Origin: Saprospiraceae bacterium
GTDB lineage: Bacteria > Bacteroidota > Bacteroidia > Chitinophagales > Saprospiraceae
Direction of reading: 5' to 3'
DNA length: 64,000 nucleotides
Assembly: GCA_017985675.1 (NCBI GenBank)
Contig: JAGNXB010000004.1
Coordinates: forward strand, 48,257 to 112,256
Below, piece by piece: positions 18,004 through 28,800 of this stretch. Every line of letters begins with the position of its first letter. The first letter of the stretch is position 1. Below the pieces are notes generated by a model. It was not told where the DNA came from. It saw only the letters and a program-made list of their open reading frames with translations, and did no database searches. The position numbers and the translations under genes were made by a program.

Positions 18004-20547
18004 ATGTCCGTTGCCCCTCCGCCAACCAAAACGTTTTCTCATCAGGAAGCCTTGAAAGCAGCTGTCACCTATTTTAATGGTGATGAACTTGCCGCAAATG
18101 TTTGGATTAACAAATATGCGCTCAAGGATTCATTCGGTAACATCTACGAATCCACACCGGATGACATGCACCATCGCATAGCCCGCGAATTGGCCCGAGC
18201 TGAAATGCAATATCCCAATCCCTTATCAGAGCAGGAGATTTTTGACCTGCTCTCCCATTTCAAGTATATCATCCCACAAGGGAGCCCTATGGCCGGTATT
18301 GGCAACCCATTTCAGGTTTCGTCGTTGAGCAATTGTTTTGTCATTGGCAACGAAAACGATTCCTATGGTGGCATTTTTCGGACCGACGAAGAACAGGTAC
18401 AACTCATGAAAAGACGAGGTGGCGTCGGTCATGACCTGTCACATATTCGCCCCAAAGGTAGCCCGGTCAAAAACGCCGCCCTCACCTCGACAGGTGTCGT
18501 TGGATTCATGGAGCGTTATTCCAATTCGACCCGTGAAGTGGCCCAGGATGGCAGAAGAGGGGCGCTGATGCTCAGCCTCTCCGTCAAACATCCCGATGCA
18601 GAATCCTTCATCGATGCCAAAATGGAATCCGGTAAAGTGACCGGGGCAAATGTCTCCGTCCGAATAGATGATGCTTTTATGGAAGCCGCCATGAGTGGCA
18701 AATCGTATGTTCAACAATTTCCTGTCGATAGTACGGATCCGGTTGTGACAAAAACGGTCCAAGCCGCAACAATCTGGAATAAAATCATACACAACGCCTG
18801 GCGCTCAGCTGAGCCTGGCGTTTTATTTTGGGATACCGTCATCAGGGAATCCATTCCGGACTGTTACGCGGATCTTGGATATAAAACAATCTCTACCAAT
18901 CCCTGTGGCGAAATTCCTCTCTGCGCTTATGATTCATGCCGGTTGGTAGCTATTAATCTGTACAGCTATGTACGGAATCCGTTTAAACAAGACGCTTCAT
19001 TTGATTTTGACCTGTTCCGCAATCACGTCCGGCATGCACAACGCATCATGGATGATATCATTGATCTGGAGCTGGAAAAGATTGACCACATCATTTCCAA
19101 AATTGATAGCGACCCCGAAGGTGCGGACATCAAAGGGGTAGAGAAGAAACTTTGGCAAAAGATTAGAAAGACCTGTATCGAAGGCCGACGCACCGGACTG
19201 GGTATCACAGCCGAAGGGGACATGCTGGCCTCACTGGGCTATCGTTACGGCTCCGAAGAAGCAACCCACTTTAGTGAAAAAGTCCATCAGACCTTAGCCC
19301 TGGCAGCATATGGTTCCAGTGTGGAAATGGCTCGGGAACGCGGACCATTTGAAATCTATGATGCTGCCCGCGAAGAGAACAATCCTTTTGTTGCCCGTAT
19401 CCGTGAAGCAGATCCTAACCTCTACCGTGAAATGACCCGTTACGGTCGCCGGAATTTGGCGTTGCTCACGGTGGCACCCACCGGTACGACGAGTCTGATG
19501 TCCCAGACTACATCGGGCATAGAACCTGCTTTTCTTATACACTATAAACGCCGCCGTAAAATAAACCCCAACGACCTCAGCCGGACAGCCACTTTCGTCG
19601 ACGAAGTAGGGGACCACTGGGAAGAGTTTCAGGTATTCCACCACAAGTTTATCGTTTGGCTTCAGGCCAATGGCTATGATCCGGATGCCGTACAGCTATT
19701 ACCGGACGAAGATCTTGAAGTGATCATTAAAAAATCACCATACTATAAAGCAACGGCCAATGATGTGGACTGGGTAAGTAAGGTGCACATGCAGGGAGCC
19801 ATTCAGCGATGGGTAGATCACTCCATCAGTGTGACTGTCAATGTTCCTGAAGATACTAGTGAAGAAATGGTACGGCAGATCTATGAAACCGCATGGAAAA
19901 GTGGTTGCAAAGGTTGTACGATTTATCGGGAAGGCTCTCGTTCAGGTGTACTGGTCAGCAATACGCCAAAACCTGCTGTAAATCAGGGCATTGCTGATAC
20001 ATTGCCCCCGCGCAGACCAGCCCAAATTGAAGCGCGCATCATTCGCTTTCAGAATAATAAAGAATCATGGATAGCGGTGATTGGATTATTTGAAGGCAGG
20101 CCTTTTGAAATTTTTACCGGCAGAGCCGATGATACTTTCCTCTTACCCTCCTATGTTGTCAATGGCATTGTCATCAAAGCACGTGATGACAATGGCGACA
20201 AACGGTACGATTTCCGGTACAAGGACAAGGACGGGTATAATGTGACGATCGAGGGGCTATCCAGATCTTTTAATAAGGAATATTGGAATTATGCCAAGTT
20301 AATTTCCGGCATTCTTCGCCACGGCATGCCTATCCCTTATGTGGTCGACCTTGTAGAGAGTCTAAACGTGCCGGAAGATTACATCAACACCTGGAAAAAT
20401 GGGGTCGCACGGGCCTTAAAACAATTCATTCCGGATGGTGCCTCGCCTTCGCATAGGGAATGTGGTCATTGTGGTGACAAGGACGGCCTCATTTACAAAG
20501 AGGGATGCCTGGCTTGCAAGAGCTGTGGTTTTTCAGAATGTGGTTAG
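18004..20547 (+). CDS. nrdJ: Adenosylcobalamin-dependent (class II) ribonucleotide reductase
   Basis: 847 residues from the ATG at 18004 (MSVAPPPTKTF). An earlier GTG at 17947 overlaps the promoter-like box and is rejected. SSLSNCFVIG holds the first redox Cys, NPCGEIPL the radical Cys and Glu, and VAPTGTTSLMSQTTSGIEP the nucleotide-site loop. The C-terminus has CGHCG...CLACKSCGFSEC, a zinc-ribbon-like tail with cysteines used for thioredoxin-linked reduction. No nrdB-like radical subunit accompanies it, and the length is normal for NrdJ. Role: making deoxynucleotides, using B12 instead of oxygen. Probable control by the DnaA sites just upstream. Confidence 0.93.
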   Translation: MSVAPPPTKTFSHQEALKAAVTYFNGDELAANVWINKYALKDSFGNIYESTPDDMHHRIARELARAEMQYPNPLSEQEIFDLLSHFKYIIPQGSPMAGIGNPFQVSSLSNCFVIGNENDSYGGIFRTDEEQVQLMKRRGGVGHDLSHIRPKGSPVKNAALTSTGVVGFMERYSNSTREVAQDGRRGALMLSLSVKHPDAESFIDAKMESGKVTGANVSVRIDDAFMEAAMSGKSYVQQFPVDSTDPVVTKTVQAATIWNKIIHNAWRSAEPGVLFWDTVIRESIPDCYADLGYKTISTNPCGEIPLCAYDSCRLVAINLYSYVRNPFKQDASFDFDLFRNHVRHAQRIMDDIIDLELEKIDHIISKIDSDPEGADIKGVEKKLWQKIRKTCIEGRRTGLGITAEGDMLASLGYRYGSEEATHFSEKVHQTLALAAYGSSVEMARERGPFEIYDAAREENNPFVARIREADPNLYREMTRYGRRNLALLTVAPTGTTSLMSQTTSGIEPAFLIHYKRRRKINPNDLSRTATFVDEVGDHWEEFQVFHHKFIVWLQANGYDPDAVQLLPDEDLEVIIKKSPYYKATANDVDWVSKVHMQGAIQRWVDHSISVTVNVPEDTSEEMVRQIYETAWKSGCKGCTIYREGSRSGVLVSNTPKPAVNQGIADTLPPRRPAQIEARIIRFQNNKESWIAVIGLFEGRPFEIFTGRADDTFLLPSYVVNGIVIKARDDNGDKRYDFRYKDKDGYNVTIEGLSRSFNKEYWNYAKLISGILRHGMPIPYVVDLVESLNVPEDYINTWKNGVARALKQFIPDGASPSHRECGHCGDKDGLIYKEGCLACKSCGFSECG

Positions 20548-20635
20548 TTTTTCTAGGATGTCCCATTTATTATAAACAAGCTAAGTCAATACAACATATT
20601 ATAGCCTTGGACGCATAGTAGAAAGGACTAACGTG

Positions 20636-20660
20636 AGCTATCTTACAATAGATAGCTTTT
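20636..20660 (+). terminator. Possible terminator of nrdJ
   Basis: AGCTATC and GATAGCT pair (7 bp) around an 8-nt loop and are followed by a short T run. It lies 89 nt after the nrdJ stop and overlaps the 3' end of the converging gene. The T tract is short, so this is a weak call. Confidence 0.35.
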
Positions 20661-23600
20661 GATTGATTATTCCTGATTCCAACTGGACTTCAAGCAGATA
20701 AATGCCTGACGGCAAAGCGACATCCAGCGTCGTCTCCGGACTAAATTCCGTCCATAACGCTCGTCCGCTCAGGTCAAAAATCGTTTTGCGGAAAGATGAA
20801 TTTCCGGGCTCTGGTAGAGTGAGCTCAAAATAACCCGTATTGGGATTGGGAACGATGTTTAGACTTTTAGATACGTAGGGTACATCATCCGTCGCCACAT
20901 CAATCTCTTCGCATATGATATCCAAAAGCGCCTGATATTTGGGCGCTGTGGTCAGATAAGGCGGCTGGATATCTATATCATCCACCACACCCCAGGAGCC
21001 ATATACACTCTCCTGTCGGCTGGCCAGACTAAAGTTCATGGCCATTTTGCAACCCCAAATGGCAATACTGTCATGCAGATCCCTATATAGCGAATAAATA
21101 CCGGGATGGTATTGTGCATCCCACATGGCCTGCTGATAATCATAGGGTACCCCGAAAACATTCCCTACAAAATGTTGTCCGCCTTCATAGGTAATCACCT
21201 CTTTACCCAGGACCTGAATGTTTCGATAATCTTGTCGAACAGATTCCTTAAATCCCAGGAAGGCATTTCGCGCATTTTCCAGAATATCTTCCGGAGTGGA
21301 GCTTGCATTTAATACAGGCATTCCTGATGCGCTATGATCCAACCCCACATAATGTGTAGGTGAGCCATAGTCCCATTCATCCTGATCCAATTGCGTGAGG
21401 ATTTGTTCATTCAGATCATTATACCCGGCCTGGATGCCGACAACGCGCTTTACTCTATGTTTATCCGCTCCAAAAACGTCATGCCAAATGCGAAATATTC
21501 TACCTGCTTTAGCCGCCATTGCGCGTCCATATCCGAGATGTAAGGGACGAAACTGGTCATTATAATGCGCCTGTTCGAAGATCCAGTTCCATACCTCATT
21601 ACTGTATTCGATATATATTGTTAATCCGGTGTCTAATTGATCCCTAAACAGTGTAGCCATTTGTTCGACAAAATCATCATTCACTGCATGAGGCACACAG
21701 AGCCAAATATCTTGCTTGGTCTGGTTGGCCAATTGGATCATCAACTCATAAGGCACACCGACCTCCTGGGCATAGGAAAAGCGACTTAAGGTGGTTCTAT
21801 CTTCCCACCTTACTATCGGGTTGTTATTGGTATGCCCCCAATCCATAAAACGGAGGCAATGGAACGGTTCAATTTTGTCAAGAAATCCTTCATAAAACGG
21901 GTCGTTCTCAAGATCGGCTTCTTCGTCTGCCAGTCGGAGCATGCGCATATTTTTTATTGGATTTCCCGCATCTGATTGCAACATATGTAACCAGGCTGTT
22001 CCCCCACCCCCAACGGAGAAGACGATCCGTCCCGGGGCATTACTTATTAATGCCGTTTCACCAGACATTTCGATTTGTCCAATCCCATCGTAAAGCAACA
22101 CATATTGTTGACCCGGCAAAAGATTCGCACCATCCGAACTCAGGAAGAAGCGGACTAAAGCCATTCCCTCCGATGTAGCTTGTGGTATATGGGTGGGATA
22201 ACCGTTTTCATCGAAGGTCATCTCGTTCAGCAAACCTGGGATATCCCAACAAAAACAATCTGCGGTGTAAGGAATTAATTCTGGGCGGATATGCTTTAGC
22301 AGATTTTTCAAAGGCCTTTCGGGCACCCAGTCGGCATATCCTGATAAGTTGGTCCCAATTTTCATGGCACAACTATCTGGTTGCCAGCCTGGGCAGGTCG
22401 TGCTATCTGTCAGGATAAAGACAGAAATCGTGTCCTTGCAACCGCCAATCCCATTTGCCGTCAATGTATATATGCCAGCTTCAAGATTGTCATAGGTGTT
22501 GTTTGGTGTGTGGATAAATGTGGCGCCAGAAGCATTCGTTAACCCGTAAGAAACAGGTGAAATATCTGCACCTACCTGTATGATACCATCCGACTGTCCA
22601 CATGTAGCCATAGACAGGCTGACTAAACGAAGTTGACAGGGAAAATTAAAAAATTCATCCAGAAGTGTTACAGGCTGGAACGCTGTATGCTGCTGTCCGG
22701 AAGCATCGGAGACGGTAAGGGCAGCAGATGTTTGGCCGGTAAATCCAGTATACGTATGATTAACGATGGGTCCCTCTTCTATAGGTGTGCCATCCCCAAA
22801 ATTCCAGGAATACGACAGGTTGCTGCCATCCGGATCATAGGAGCCAGATCCATCAAAGGTGATGGTCAATGGAGCTTGCCCTGCGGTAGCTGATGGTTGA
22901 ATATCGGCAACCGGAGCCTCGTCAATTATAATGGTGGCATCCGGTGTTACACAACGATAAGAACGACCAAGTCTCAATTCGTCAACTGCACCTTGGTAGG
23001 GCTCATTGCTCAAATAAGCGGCGATACTTCGGAATTCCATATTCCCTCCGATGGCGTGCACATAATCTGGCATTGGCGGCCCATTATCACCAATATCTGA
23101 AGGATCCACAAAAAAGATAACCTCCGTATTTCCCTCATTAAAAATAATACCAGCAACCAGCAGTGCCGGTTGGTCTTTAATAACTGCTTTAGACGTAACA
23201 AATACATTTTGGTTGACACGCAAGGACCATCGTCTTTGCCCATTGACATCTGATGCATTTCCAAAATAACCCAATCCAATGCGTTTATTCGCACAATTAT
23301 TACACCATGCTGTGTTCGAGTTATGTAAGTCAAGGTACACTTCATCCCCTGCGAAGCCTCTAAATTCCAGCAATGCACTAACCCATATAGTATCCCCTTT
23401 AGCATTCGATCCGATGTCCTGTTGGTCATCCAATACATAGTCAGAAAAAGGACCATCACTGGCGGTATTTAATCTTCGTCCCGCAGTCAGGTAATCCAGT
23501 CCCCCTTCGGCATATCGCCCTTGTACCTGGAGGTCTGCATAAGCCAGTGAAAAAAGATCATAGGTAATATGATAACCAATCTCATTAGTATTGTTGTTTT

Positions 23601-23757
23601 GAACATTCCACGGACCTGACCATCCACTACCTCCGTTTAGAAAGGCCAGGGGCGTATTGGCTGGATATAGAAAGCCCTCGTACGCCAACGGAATGCAAGG
23701 TTGTGCATTTAGGCCAATCATACTCAGGACGGAAATAGCGGTAAGTAGAGCGCGCAT
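20638..23757 (-). CDS. T9SS-secreted putative clan GH-A glycoside hydrolase with PKD domain
   Basis: 1039 residues from the ATG at 23755-23757, where MRALLTAISVLSMIGLNAQ is a clean signal peptide. Residues about 20-270 form a beta-sandwich (laminin-G-like). A PKD domain follows (FDGSGSYDPDGS, WNFGDGT), then one SprB-like segment. Residues about 500-940 look like a TIM barrel: YIEYSNEVWN gives an Asn-Glu acid/base pair and ITYEGGQHF a possible nucleophile Glu, as in clan GH-A. The C-terminus (IVPNPNTGYFEL ... GIYLLEVQ) is a type A T9SS sorting domain, so the protein is exported and surface-bound or released. I cannot place it in a numbered GH family. Confidence 0.8.
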   Translation of the reverse strand: MRALLTAISVLSMIGLNAQPCIPLAYEGFLYPANTPLAFLNGGSGWSGPWNVQNNNTNEIGYHITYDLFSLAYADLQVQGRYAEGGLDYLTAGRRLNTASDGPFSDYVLDDQQDIGSNAKGDTIWVSALLEFRGFAGDEVYLDLHNSNTAWCNNCANKRIGLGYFGNASDVNGQRRWSLRVNQNVFVTSKAVIKDQPALLVAGIIFNEGNTEVIFFVDPSDIGDNGPPMPDYVHAIGGNMEFRSIAAYLSNEPYQGAVDELRLGRSYRCVTPDATIIIDEAPVADIQPSATAGQAPLTITFDGSGSYDPDGSNLSYSWNFGDGTPIEEGPIVNHTYTGFTGQTSAALTVSDASGQQHTAFQPVTLLDEFFNFPCQLRLVSLSMATCGQSDGIIQVGADISPVSYGLTNASGATFIHTPNNTYDNLEAGIYTLTANGIGGCKDTISVFILTDSTTCPGWQPDSCAMKIGTNLSGYADWVPERPLKNLLKHIRPELIPYTADCFCWDIPGLLNEMTFDENGYPTHIPQATSEGMALVRFFLSSDGANLLPGQQYVLLYDGIGQIEMSGETALISNAPGRIVFSVGGGGTAWLHMLQSDAGNPIKNMRMLRLADEEADLENDPFYEGFLDKIEPFHCLRFMDWGHTNNNPIVRWEDRTTLSRFSYAQEVGVPYELMIQLANQTKQDIWLCVPHAVNDDFVEQMATLFRDQLDTGLTIYIEYSNEVWNWIFEQAHYNDQFRPLHLGYGRAMAAKAGRIFRIWHDVFGADKHRVKRVVGIQAGYNDLNEQILTQLDQDEWDYGSPTHYVGLDHSASGMPVLNASSTPEDILENARNAFLGFKESVRQDYRNIQVLGKEVITYEGGQHFVGNVFGVPYDYQQAMWDAQYHPGIYSLYRDLHDSIAIWGCKMAMNFSLASRQESVYGSWGVVDDIDIQPPYLTTAPKYQALLDIICEEIDVATDDVPYVSKSLNIVPNPNTGYFELTLPEPGNSSFRKTIFDLSGRALWTEFSPETTLDVALPSGIYLLEVQLESGIINQKLSIVR

Positions 23758-23864
23758 AAGCAGATTATATTTTAAAGGGTCCGTTAACAATTCTTGAAGC
23801 AATTAATAGAAGCTGTCAACCGAAAGCCGATAATCTATCCATATTTCGGGGTTCATAAAAGTAG

Positions 23865-24914
23865 TTATTGACCCCCAAAGTGGCTCCACCCTTGAGCCGT
23901 AATGGGGTGCCGGTTGCCCCCAGTCGTATGTAGCATAAACCCATCGGAAGCTGGAACTATTTCACCCGCAATGTAAACATCCGGAAGGAAACGTACTTTA
24001 TCCAAGTCCTTTGGGTCAATGGTAAAAAGCAACTCATAATCTTCACCGCCGCTTAAAGCGCAGGTAGTCGGGTCCAGTTTAAACTTAAGTGCCATCAGGT
24101 TGGCCTCTTCCCGCATAGGGATACCACTCTCCTCAATGATGGCGCCCACGCCACTTTGTTTACCTATGTGCAGGATCTCAGAGGCGAGTCCGTCGGAGAT
24201 ATCGATCATAGCGGTTGGGACAAGACCTTTGTCGGCGAAGGCTTCAATGATATCCGTTCTGGCTTCTGGCTTGAGTTGCCGTCCCACGAGGTATTGTTGC
24301 TCTTCAAGATCAGGTTGGATGCCTGGTTGATTCAGGTAAAGTTGTTTTTCCCGTTCCAATAATTGTAAGCCCAGATAGGCACCTCCCAGGTCGCCGGTGA
24401 TACAAATCAGGTCGCCGGGTTTGGCACCGCTGCGGTACACCACCTTGTTTCGATCCACTTGCCCTATAGCTGTGATGCTCAGGATAAGGCCCCTGTTGGA
24501 AGACGTAGTATCCCCACCTATCAAATCAACCCCATAAGTGGTGCATGCTGCCTGAATCCCTGCATACAATTCCTCCACCGCTTCTACTGAAAAACGATTC
24601 GATATACCAATGGAGACCGTAATTTGGGTAGGCATGCCATTCATTGCACATATATCCGACAAGTTGACTACGACGGACTTATAACCCAAATGTTTGAGTG
24701 GGCAATAAAGTAGATCAAAGTGGATGCCTTCGATCAGCATATCCGTGGTCACCAGCGTCAATTTGTCGCCTCCTGTATCCAATACGGCTGCATCATCACC
24801 TACACTTTTAATCGTAGAAACTTGCCTGTTGACAAAGGAACCTGTAATCCGATCGATGAGGCCAAATTCACCTAGAGTAGCAATCTCAGTTCGAGGGGTT
24901 GTTTTTTCCTGCAT
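23865..24914 (-). CDS. thiL: Thiamine-monophosphate kinase
   Basis: 349 residues, the ThiL length. SVGDDAAVLD at residues about 38-47 and VTTDMLIEGIHFD are the Mg-ATP and substrate motifs. DICAMNGMPTQITVSIGI, LIGGDTTSS, ITGDLGGAYLG, DISDGLASE and ALSGGEDYELLFTI complete the family pattern. Reaction: thiamine phosphate + ATP to thiamine diphosphate. TATCTTTG at 24919-24926 stands 4 nt before the ATG, so the mRNA is probably leaderless or nearly so. Confidence 0.96.
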   Translation of the reverse strand: MQEKTTPRTEIATLGEFGLIDRITGSFVNRQVSTIKSVGDDAAVLDTGGDKLTLVTTDMLIEGIHFDLLYCPLKHLGYKSVVVNLSDICAMNGMPTQITVSIGISNRFSVEAVEELYAGIQAACTTYGVDLIGGDTTSSNRGLILSITAIGQVDRNKVVYRSGAKPGDLICITGDLGGAYLGLQLLEREKQLYLNQPGIQPDLEEQQYLVGRQLKPEARTDIIEAFADKGLVPTAMIDISDGLASEILHIGKQSGVGAIIEESGIPMREEANLMALKFKLDPTTCALSGGEDYELLFTIDPKDLDKVRFLPDVYIAGEIVPASDGFMLHTTGGNRHPITAQGWSHFGGQ

Positions 24915-24918
24915 GGTC

Positions 24919-24926
24919 CAAAGATA
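24919..24926 (-). promoter_or_regulatory. -7 promoter box of thiL
   Basis: TATCTTTG on the minus strand, 4 nt upstream of the thiL ATG. It matches the Bacteroidota -7 consensus. Confidence 0.6.
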
Positions 24927-25060
24927 CAGTATGCCGTTCTAGCGGGCAAAAATTGAATTTAGTCGATAAATGCAGCATTTTAACCTAATTTTAAGATGGT
25001 CGGCCTGCAGTCAATTGTATCTTCGGTGAAAATTAATTGACAACGATTAAAACCAACTTT

Positions 25061-25780
25061 ATGAAAAAACTTTTTTTCCTATTCATTTTGGCGCTTTCCT
25101 TCGGTTCTACAGTTTCAGCACAGTCTGTTGATGACTTGCTGAAGAAGTATTACGAAACAGCAGGTGGGGTTGAGCAGTGGAAAACACTAAAGTCCACAAA
25201 AACGATAGGCAAGGCAAACCAAATGGGTATGGAATTTCCATTCACTATGGTGCAGACTCGTCCAAACAAACAAAAATTGGTCGTCGATATTCAAGGCATG
25301 CAATACGTAGAAGCATTTGATGGTAAGACGGCCTGGACAATCAATCCATTCGTAGGAGGCACTACACCTACAAAAAAATCAGACGAAGAATCGACTGAAG
25401 CAGCCAAACAATTATTCGAAGACAAACTGGTGAATTATGCCAAAAAAGGCCATAAAGTGTCGCTGGAAGGTCGCGAGGAAGTGGAAGGTGTCAATACGAT
25501 GATTGTCAAACTTTCTACCGCTGAGGGTGACGATTATTTCTATTATTTTGATCCGGAGAACCACGTGCCGATTATGGTAAAATCTTTTGCAACTACTGGC
25601 GAAATGAAAGGAATGGCTGTTGAACAATACATGAGTGATTATCAGGCTGTCAACGGCTTAATGATGCCACACTCTATGACGACAAAAGTGAGCGGCCAGG
25701 TTGTTGCCAGCCTGACCTTCACCAGCATTGAATTCAACGTTCCGGTGACGGATGCTGAATTTAGCTTTCCTGGCAACTAA
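25061..25780 (+). CDS. Periplasmic LolA-like (outer-membrane lipoprotein-sorting-like) protein
   Basis: 239 residues from the ATG at 25061 (MKKLFFLFILALSFGS); a TTG at 25037 would only lengthen the n-region. A signal peptide ends at VSAQ. The body has alternating beta strands typical of the LolA/LolB half-barrel (WKTLKSTKTIG, MVQTRPNKQKLVVDIQGM, AFDGKTAWTINP, YYFDPENHVPIMVKS). In this phylum such proteins are often labelled outer-membrane lipoprotein-sorting proteins. The true ligand is unknown. A TATCTTCG box lies at 25018-25025, and a strong terminator follows at 25802. Confidence 0.75.
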   Translation: MKKLFFLFILALSFGSTVSAQSVDDLLKKYYETAGGVEQWKTLKSTKTIGKANQMGMEFPFTMVQTRPNKQKLVVDIQGMQYVEAFDGKTAWTINPFVGGTTPTKKSDEESTEAAKQLFEDKLVNYAKKGHKVSLEGREEVEGVNTMIVKLSTAEGDDYFYYFDPENHVPIMVKSFATTGEMKGMAVEQYMSDYQAVNGLMMPHSMTTKVSGQVVASLTFTSIEFNVPVTDAEFSFPGN

Positions 25781-25801
25781 GTAAATTATCCCCCCCTTTA
25801 C

Positions 25802-25842
25802 GGGCTGGTTGGAACGTTCACGTTTCCTTCCAGCCCATTTTT
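25802..25842 (+). terminator. Intrinsic terminator after the LolA-like gene
   Basis: A hairpin with arms GGGCTGG and CCAGCCC (7 bp), continued inside by GGAACG/CGTTTCC, is followed by ATTTTTAT. It lies 21 nt after the stop codon and ends 21 nt before the ATG of the next gene on the same strand, leaving almost no room for a separate promoter there. Confidence 0.75.
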
Positions 25843-25863
25843 ATAACCTCCAACTCCGTGTTT

Positions 25864-28800
25864 ATGCGTCGTTTTTACGCTTTTTGTTATATCCTCAGTC
25901 TCCTCCCTTTGTTCACGCATGCACAGGAGCCGCTCAAGGTGTCATTTGGAGATCTTCGCGCCCGGCAGCTCGGACCGGCAGTCATGAGTGGCCGTATTAG
26001 TTCACTCGATGCAGTCCACACGATGCCTCATATCCAATACATTGGCGCAGCAAGTGGCGGAGTGTGGAAGTCCACTTCGGCGGGTGCCACCTTCCTGTCT
26101 GTTTTTGATGATTATAATCAGTCTGTAGGTGATATCGCTATTGATCAGGCGCATCCTGATACGGTTTGGGTGGGCACAGGAGAAAGCTGGGTGCGCAATT
26201 CGGTCTCGCCGGGGGATGGCATCTACGTTACTACCAATGGCGGAAAAAGCTGGATGCATAAGGGATTAAATCACAGTTTTCACATTGCCAAAGTGCTGAT
26301 AGATCCGCGACAATCAGGAACAATATATGTGGCTGTCCAGGGCAAATTATGGGGCGATCATGAAGAACGCGGCGTGTACAAAACGACTGACTTCGGTGCA
26401 ACATGGGAACGCATATTATTTGTGGATCAACGTACCGGAGCCGCTGATCTGACAATGGATCCGCGCAATCCGGATGTGCTGTATGCTTCCATGTGGGAGC
26501 ACCGCCGTGAACCAGACTTTTTTATTTCCGGAGGCCCTGGTAGTGCCCTGTATAAAACGACAGATGGAGGTAAAAACTGGCAAAAACTGGAAGGCAATGG
26601 CTTACCTCCCAGACCTTATGGCCGCATTGCAGTCGAAGTAGCACCATCTGCTCCAGATACTGTTTATGCGACGATTGAAGCAAAAGCCAAAGAAGACAAG
26701 GGAATGTATCGCTCCTTTGACGCCGGTGCGACCTGGAAAAAAGTGAGCAGTGATTTTAATACCTATGTGCGTCCATTTTATTTTTCCCGCATCACGGTTG
26801 ATCCCAAGGATCCGATGAAAGTCTATAAATGTGGCCTTAACCTTATCATCAGCGATAATGGTGGTGAGACGTTTCGCCAGGTCGGCAGCGGAGTGCATTC
26901 CGATATCCATGACGTTTGGGTAGATCCACAAAATGGTCGACATGTACTCATAGGTACCGATGGTGGCACCTATGAATCGTATGATGGGGGATACAATTTC
27001 AGGATGTACATGAATCTGCCGATATCCCAATTTTATCAGGTCAGTGTGGATGATGCAGTACCCTTCAATGTCTATGGCGGACTACAGGATAATGGCACGT
27101 GGAAAGGTCCATCAAGTAATCCGGGTGGGATTCAAAACAGTGACTGGAAGTTTCTTTTAGGAGGTGATGGTTTCCAGGTTATGCGTCATAAGACAGAAAA
27201 GGACGTGGTTTATGGCGAATCCCAGGGTGGCAATCTATCCCGGATCGAGCTTAATTCAGGTCAGGCCAAATTAATCAAACCGCTGCCGGGAGAGGGCGAG
27301 CCACCTTATCGTTTTAACTGGAGCAGCCCCATTGCTTTATCACCAACTCATCCCGAACGCCTCTATTTTGCTGCTCAATTCCTCTTTAGATCCGAGAATC
27401 GGGGTAATTCATGGGAAAAGATTTCACCCGATCTCACCTCCAATAATCCGGATCGCCAACGTCAAAAAGAAAGTGGCGGATTATCACTCGATAATTCAAC
27501 TGCCGAAAACAATACGACCATCGTGTGCATCGCTGAGAGTCCCAAAAATGATCAGATCATATGGGCTGGTACCGATGATGGCAACTTGCAGGTCACTGCC
27601 AATGGAGGTAAAAACTGGGAAAATGTGGCTTTAAACATTGGTGGACTTCCTCCGCATACCTGGTGTACCAATGTGGCGCCCGACCGGTTTGAAACACACA
27701 CAGCCTACGCCACATTTGATGGCCATACCCAGGGGGATACGACAACTTATGTATTCAAAACAACAGATTTGGGCAAATCATGGGTGTCCCTGGTAACGAA
27801 TGAAGTGCAGGGGTATGCATGGTATATATTGCAAGATGTAGTGAATCCAAACCTGTTGTTTTTAGGAACCGAACAAGGTTTATTTATCACCATGGATGGC
27901 GGTCTGTCCTGGCAACGATTCAAAAATAATTTTCCCCGGGTGTCTGTGAGATGGCTTGCTATTCAGGAGCGCGATCATGCTTTGGCTATTGCTACACACG
28001 GCCGGGGTATTTATTTAATAGATGATTTACGCCCTCTGAGACAAATGACTAATCAGATTGTAGACAAGGATTTCCATATTCTTGACATGGGCAAAACGGT
28101 GATCAAATTAGGGCGTGGTGGAAGTTGGTTTGGAGGTGCAGGCAATTTTGTAGCCGGCAATCCTTCCGGCAATGCGCAAATTGTATATTATATGAAAAAG
28201 CGTCACACTTTCGGCAAGATGCATATAGAGGTACTTGGCACAGATGGAAAGGTTATCCAGGAATTGCCGGCGGGGAAAAGTGCGGGTATTAATATTGTGG
28301 AATTACCTGTTCGTTACCCTATGCCTAAGGTCGCACCGAGCAATAACCGAATGGCATTGTTTGGTTCGATGTCGACGCCTTCTTTAGGAGAAGGCGCTTA
28401 TACCGTCCGCATCATCAAAGGCAAAGAGGTTTATGAAACGCAAATCGAACTGGAAGAAGAAGCGGCATTATACTACCCGGTAGAAGCCCGAAAGATTCAA
28501 TCAGACCTATTGAAGCAGTTGTATAATCAAAGTGAGCAGTTGGGTTACCTGTATTATGCTGCAACGGATATCTACACGTGGGCAGATAGTTTATCTGGAA
28601 AGGCAAAAGGCAAAAAGGACGCATTGGCGCTCAAATCATTAGGAACGGGCATTCAGACTTGGCGCGACTCGTTGGTATCCATGGATGGAGATGGCTATGT
28701 GGCTGAAAACGAGGCCCTTCGGGAAGAGATTTCGACCCTTTATTTGCAGATAAGTGGTTATCCGGGAGAACCGTCCAGGGGACAGATTCGAAAAGTAACC

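Noticed and set aside
23010..23459. 149-residue frame inside the putative glycoside hydrolase gene, on the same strand in another frame
   Set aside because: Runs within a well-supported coding gene and has no coherent domain, unlike the main frame.
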